DNA of 7,788 nt from Candidatus Rokuibacteriota bacterium (GTDB lineage: Bacteria > Methylomirabilota > Methylomirabilia > Rokubacteriales > CSP1-6), in assembly GCA_016177555.1 (NCBI GenBank), contig JACOVB010000056.1, forward strand, positions 1-7,788. Direction: 5' to 3'. The translations under genes were made by a program, and so were the position numbers. Positions 6,409-7,788 of this stretch are shown one piece after another; position 1 is the stretch's first letter, and each line of letters opens with the position of its first letter. The notes under the pieces are model-generated. The model had not been told where the DNA came from and did not search any database. It saw nothing but the letters and a program-made list of their open reading frames with translations.

Positions 6409-6684
6409 TCAGCGAACCTTGCTCAGCCGCTCAGCCATGCGGGTTTGCCACCCAGGCCCGGTTGCCCTCCAGCGTTCGATGACGTCAGCGGGCAGGCGCA
6501 GAGAGATCAATCTCCGCGGATTCAGCGACAGGGGCCGACCGCCCTTGTTGATCGTCGCGCGGGCAAGCATTTCGTCGGTCAACTCAGGCAGCTCTTTATA
6601 CTCCTCGGGTTTCACCGAATAAGCATCGACGCGCGCAAGCTCAGACTTCAAGGAGCCGCGCGATGCGTGCTTTCTCTCGTTCAT
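6409..6684 (-). CDS. BrnA-like antitoxin (DUF4415 family)
   Basis: 91-aa protein of the BrnA/DUF4415 antitoxin family, small DNA-binding proteins that neutralise a toxin and repress their own operon. Family marks are VDAYSVKPEEYKELPELTDE (19-38), GGRP at 49-52, the beta-strand ISLRLPADVIERWRATGPGWQTRM (60-83, the ribbon-helix-helix core) and the basic end. Start ATG 6684 is 9 nt after the preceding toxin stop. BrnA normally follows the BrnT toxin; here the gene before it is a broken ParE/RelE toxin with its own separate antitoxin, so the cassette carries two antitoxin genes around one toxin. It may pair with that ParE, be left over from a lost BrnT, or simply regulate. The stop lies 4 nt from the attC site, so it ends the cassette. 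Confidence 0.82.
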   Translation of the reverse strand: MNERKHASRGSLKSELARVDAYSVKPEEYKELPELTDEMLARATINKGGRPLSLNPRRLISLRLPADVIERWRATGPGWQTRMAERLSKVR

Positions 6685-6693
6685 TGGCCTTCC

Positions 6694-6975
6694 TCATGTG
6701 GAGGGGTCGCGATGCAGATGCACCACCGCAAACACGAGAACAGCCGATCCGTCGATACGGTAGAAAAGGCCGTAGGGGAACCTGCGTGGGATGGCTCGGC
6801 GAACGCTGCGGTAAACGACCTGATGCTGCAGCGGGTCCTCCCGAATCCTGCCGAGAAGCACGTCGATCTGGTGCAGGAACGCACGGCCGAGACCAGGGCG
6901 CTGTCGTTCGTGCCAGCGGGCCGCCTCCCGGATGTCCGCCTTCGCCTAGCGCCTGATGGTCAGCTGATACGTCAC
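6694..6975 (-). pseudogene. ParE/RelE-type toxin with in-frame TAG at codon 10
   Basis: Minus frame from GTG 6975 (GTGA overlap with the antitoxin stop) reads VTYQLTIRR, then TAG (6946-6948), then AKADIREAARWHERQRPGLG, RAFLHQIDVLLGRI, RRAIPRRFPYGLFYRIDGSA and VLVFAVVHLHRDPST to TGA 6694-6696. Apart from the TAG this is a complete ParE/RelE toxin of normal length (93 aa), with the DIREAARWxExQRPGLG helix, the RRFPYGLFY strand and the HxHRDP end. No frameshift is needed to read it. The first in-frame restart codon after the TAG is a GTG about 30 codons on, past the first helices, so a shortened active toxin is unlikely. Either it is a nonsense-mutated pseudogene or it is made only by amber read-through. 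It sits between two antitoxin genes in one cassette. Confidence 0.86.
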
Positions 6976-7196
6976 AGGTCACGGAGAAGATCGTCTCGTG
7001 CCGCCGCCCAATCCTCAACATCGGCGGGGTTCTCTTGATGCTGTCGGATTCGCTCGTCCAGGAGGCGCTGCTGCGCCTCACTCAGCGCTTCCCGCTCGAG
7101 CTCCTTTGCGACCTCATCCCAGAGTTCCCCGACGAGGCGAACCCGCTCGTCGGCCGGCAGCCTTCGGAAGGCCTCAACGATTTGCTGAGTATCCAT
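6972..7196 (-). CDS. Addiction module antitoxin, TIGR02574-like
   Basis: 74-aa antitoxin of the same CHP02574-type family as the one at 6056-6274, but only distantly alike in sequence. The core block is MDTQQIVEAFRRLPADERVRLVGELWDEV (1-29), followed by a charged helix and the ending DVEDWAAARDDLLRDL, which would bind the ParE toxin encoded next. Start ATG 7196 has AGGTGA about 7 nt upstream; a longer reading to 7241 would add 15 residues with no family match. The stop TGA overlaps the toxin's GTG as GTGA. First gene of its cassette, 67 nt after the attC core at 7264-7270. The frame is intact. Confidence 0.86.
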   Translation of the reverse strand: MDTQQIVEAFRRLPADERVRLVGELWDEVAKELEREALSEAQQRLLDERIRQHQENPADVEDWAAARDDLLRDL

Positions 7197-7263
7197 GCCC
7201 ACGTCACCTCTCACCGTGACCGTACTGCCGACGGGCGGCAAAGTCCATCCTTCTCCCTGTGAA

Positions 7264-7323
7264 GGCTAACGCCGCGGATAAGCCTCGGCGCGAAGCGCCG
7301 GCGGCTTCATGCGCAAGTTATGC
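7264..7323 (-). other. attC: Canonical 60-bp attC integron recombination site (cassette 1 end)
   Basis: Minus strand: R'' GCATAAC (7317-7323), L'' region GCGCATGAAGCC, central stem GGCGC-TTCG-CGCC (7287-7299), L' GGCTTATCCGC, and R' GTTAGCC (7264-7270). The two arms fold on each other as TAAC..GCG.AT-AAGCC with one extra G on one side, the extrahelical base of single-stranded attC. Length, the AAGCCG..CGGCTT-like arms and TTCG loop closely resemble the 60-bp attC of aadA-type cassettes. It lies 9 nt after the hicA reading-frame end (TAA 7333-7335). R' differs from GTTRRRY at one base. This is the strongest evidence that the right half of the window is an integron cassette array. Confidence 0.92.
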
Positions 7324-7332
7324 GACCAGACA

Positions 7333-7544
7333 TTACAGGAGCGCGCGGAAGTCTTCGTCACTGAGTCCGGCATCGGGGATATGCCGCCCATCGTGAATGC
7401 GTTGACAGGATTGTGCCTGAGAATAGTGACGATCCGAACATCGTCGGTCATCACGATGTGCTTGCCCTGCCGGGCGACCCGAAAGCCCGCTTTCTGTAGA
7501 GCCCGGACAGCGTCCTGATGGTTGACACCCAGAATGCGCGGCAC
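7333..7544 (-). pseudogene. hicA: HicA toxin, frameshifted near the C-terminus
   Basis: HicA is a small dsRBD-fold mRNA interferase. From GTG 7544, 4 nt after the hicB stop, the frame reads the dsRBD helix (HQDAVRALQKAGFRVARQ), then GKHIVM with the expected catalytic His29, then RHNPVNAFTMGGI to about residue 55. There the frame shifts: restoring one base in ATATCCCC (about 7376-7383) gives DAGLSDEDFRALL and TAA at 7333-7335, the standard HicA ending just before the attC. The total of 212 nt equals 71 codons minus one base. As written, translation runs on in the wrong frame through the attC to TAG 7266-7268, giving a 92-aa protein with a foreign tail of about 37 residues. The catalytic His is kept, so partial activity cannot be excluded, but loss of the last helix is likely damaging. 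Confidence 0.85.
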
Positions 7545-7547
7545 GTC

Positions 7548-7745
7548 TTACGGGGTGACCTCGATTTCACGGACGACCGCACCCTCCAGAAGGCCATCGC
7601 GGACGGCTAGGTATTCTTGAATCGCGTCCTGGATATTTTGGAGGGCCTCTTCCTCAGTGATGCCCTGCGACCAGCATCCTGGCAACCCGGGGACCGACAC
7701 GCTGTACCCCTCGTCTGTCTTGAGCAACGCGATCTTGTATCTCAT
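7548..7745 (-). CDS. hicB: HicB antitoxin
   Basis: 65-aa HicB of the short type: the partial RNase-H fold core MRYKIALLKTDEGYSVSVPGLPGCWSQGITEEEALQNIQDAIQEYL is nearly the family consensus (YSVxVPxLPGCxSxGxTxEEAxxNIxxAI). It lacks the extra C-terminal DNA-binding domain found in longer HicB proteins, so repression of its own promoter is uncertain. It binds and masks HicA. Start ATG 7745 has GGAGG 6 nt upstream, a strong ribosome site. The stop is TAA (7548-7550). Gene order hicB then hicA is the less common of the two known orders. Frame intact; the partner hicA is frameshifted. Only 34 nt separate it from the attC core at the window edge, leaving little room for its own promoter. Confidence 0.92.
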   Translation of the reverse strand: MRYKIALLKTDEGYSVSVPGLPGCWSQGITEEEALQNIQDAIQEYLAVRDGLLEGAVVREIEVTP

Positions 7746-7779
7746 CGTCGACCTCCTAACCTGAGTCTACGCTCTGTTC

Positions 7780-7788
7780 GTATAACGC
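7780..7788 (-). other. attC: Right end (R' core) of a further attC site, cut by the window edge
   Basis: The final nine bases read GCGTTATAC on the minus strand, closely like GCGTTATGC at the R' end of the 82-bp attC. It stands 34 nt before the hicB start, where a cassette boundary is expected. Only the core is in the window, so the call rests on likeness and position. Confidence 0.5.

Noticed and set aside
6323..7323. CRISPR array
   Set aside because: Only a few non-identical palindromes at uneven spacing with genes between them; they fit attC sites, not CRISPR repeats.
1..7788. tRNA, rRNA or insertion-sequence genes
   Set aside because: No tRNA-like cloverleaf with TTC loop, rRNA motif, transposase frame or terminal inverted repeats with target duplication were seen by eye.

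Overview
This is a GC-rich bacterial window in two unlike halves, with every recognisable gene on the minus strand. The LolD/MacB-type ABC transporter suggests a Gram-negative cell envelope. The species cannot be named; a high-GC environmental proteobacterium or a related soil/sediment phylum would fit.

LEFT HALF (1 to about 5509, minus strand): a tightly packed operon for a lipid- or polyene-like metabolite. In transcription order it holds: the last ~23 codons of a ketosynthase (KSalpha; about 5438-5509); a second ketosynthase without the catalytic Cys and His residues, so chain-length-factor-like (4293-5441); a GT2 glycosyltransferase (3217-4296); a flavin-dependent-halogenase-type FAD enzyme with the WxWxIP motif (1946-3232); a 115-bp gap with a perfect 20-bp GC-rich inverted repeat; an FtsX/MacB-like permease (643-1830); and its ABC ATPase, cut by the window edge (1-640). 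ATGA-type overlaps join the first genes. The content recalls aryl-polyene, dialkylresorcinol, flexirubin or xanthomonadin type clusters: a KS/CLF pair makes the chain, the GT2 and FAD enzymes modify it, and the ABC pair may move the product. The product itself is inferred, not shown.

RIGHT HALF (about 5536-7788, minus strand): an integron gene-cassette array with no integrase in view. Its attC sites are a textbook 60-bp one (7264-7323), an 82-bp one (6323-6404), a degenerate 120-bp candidate (5536-5655) next to the broken KSalpha gene, and the R' end of another at the right edge (7780-7788). The three cassettes carry toxin-antitoxin genes: hicB-hicA; a TIGR02574-type antitoxin with a ParE/RelE toxin and a BrnA-like antitoxin; and a second TIGR02574-type antitoxin with a ParE/RelE toxin.

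Main observations: (1) the cassette array abuts, and probably interrupts, the KSalpha gene; (2) all three recognisable toxin genes are broken (two by in-frame TAG codons, one of which also has a frameshift, and hicA by a frameshift) while every antitoxin reads intact; (3) the second ketosynthase has lost its active site in the manner of a chain length factor.
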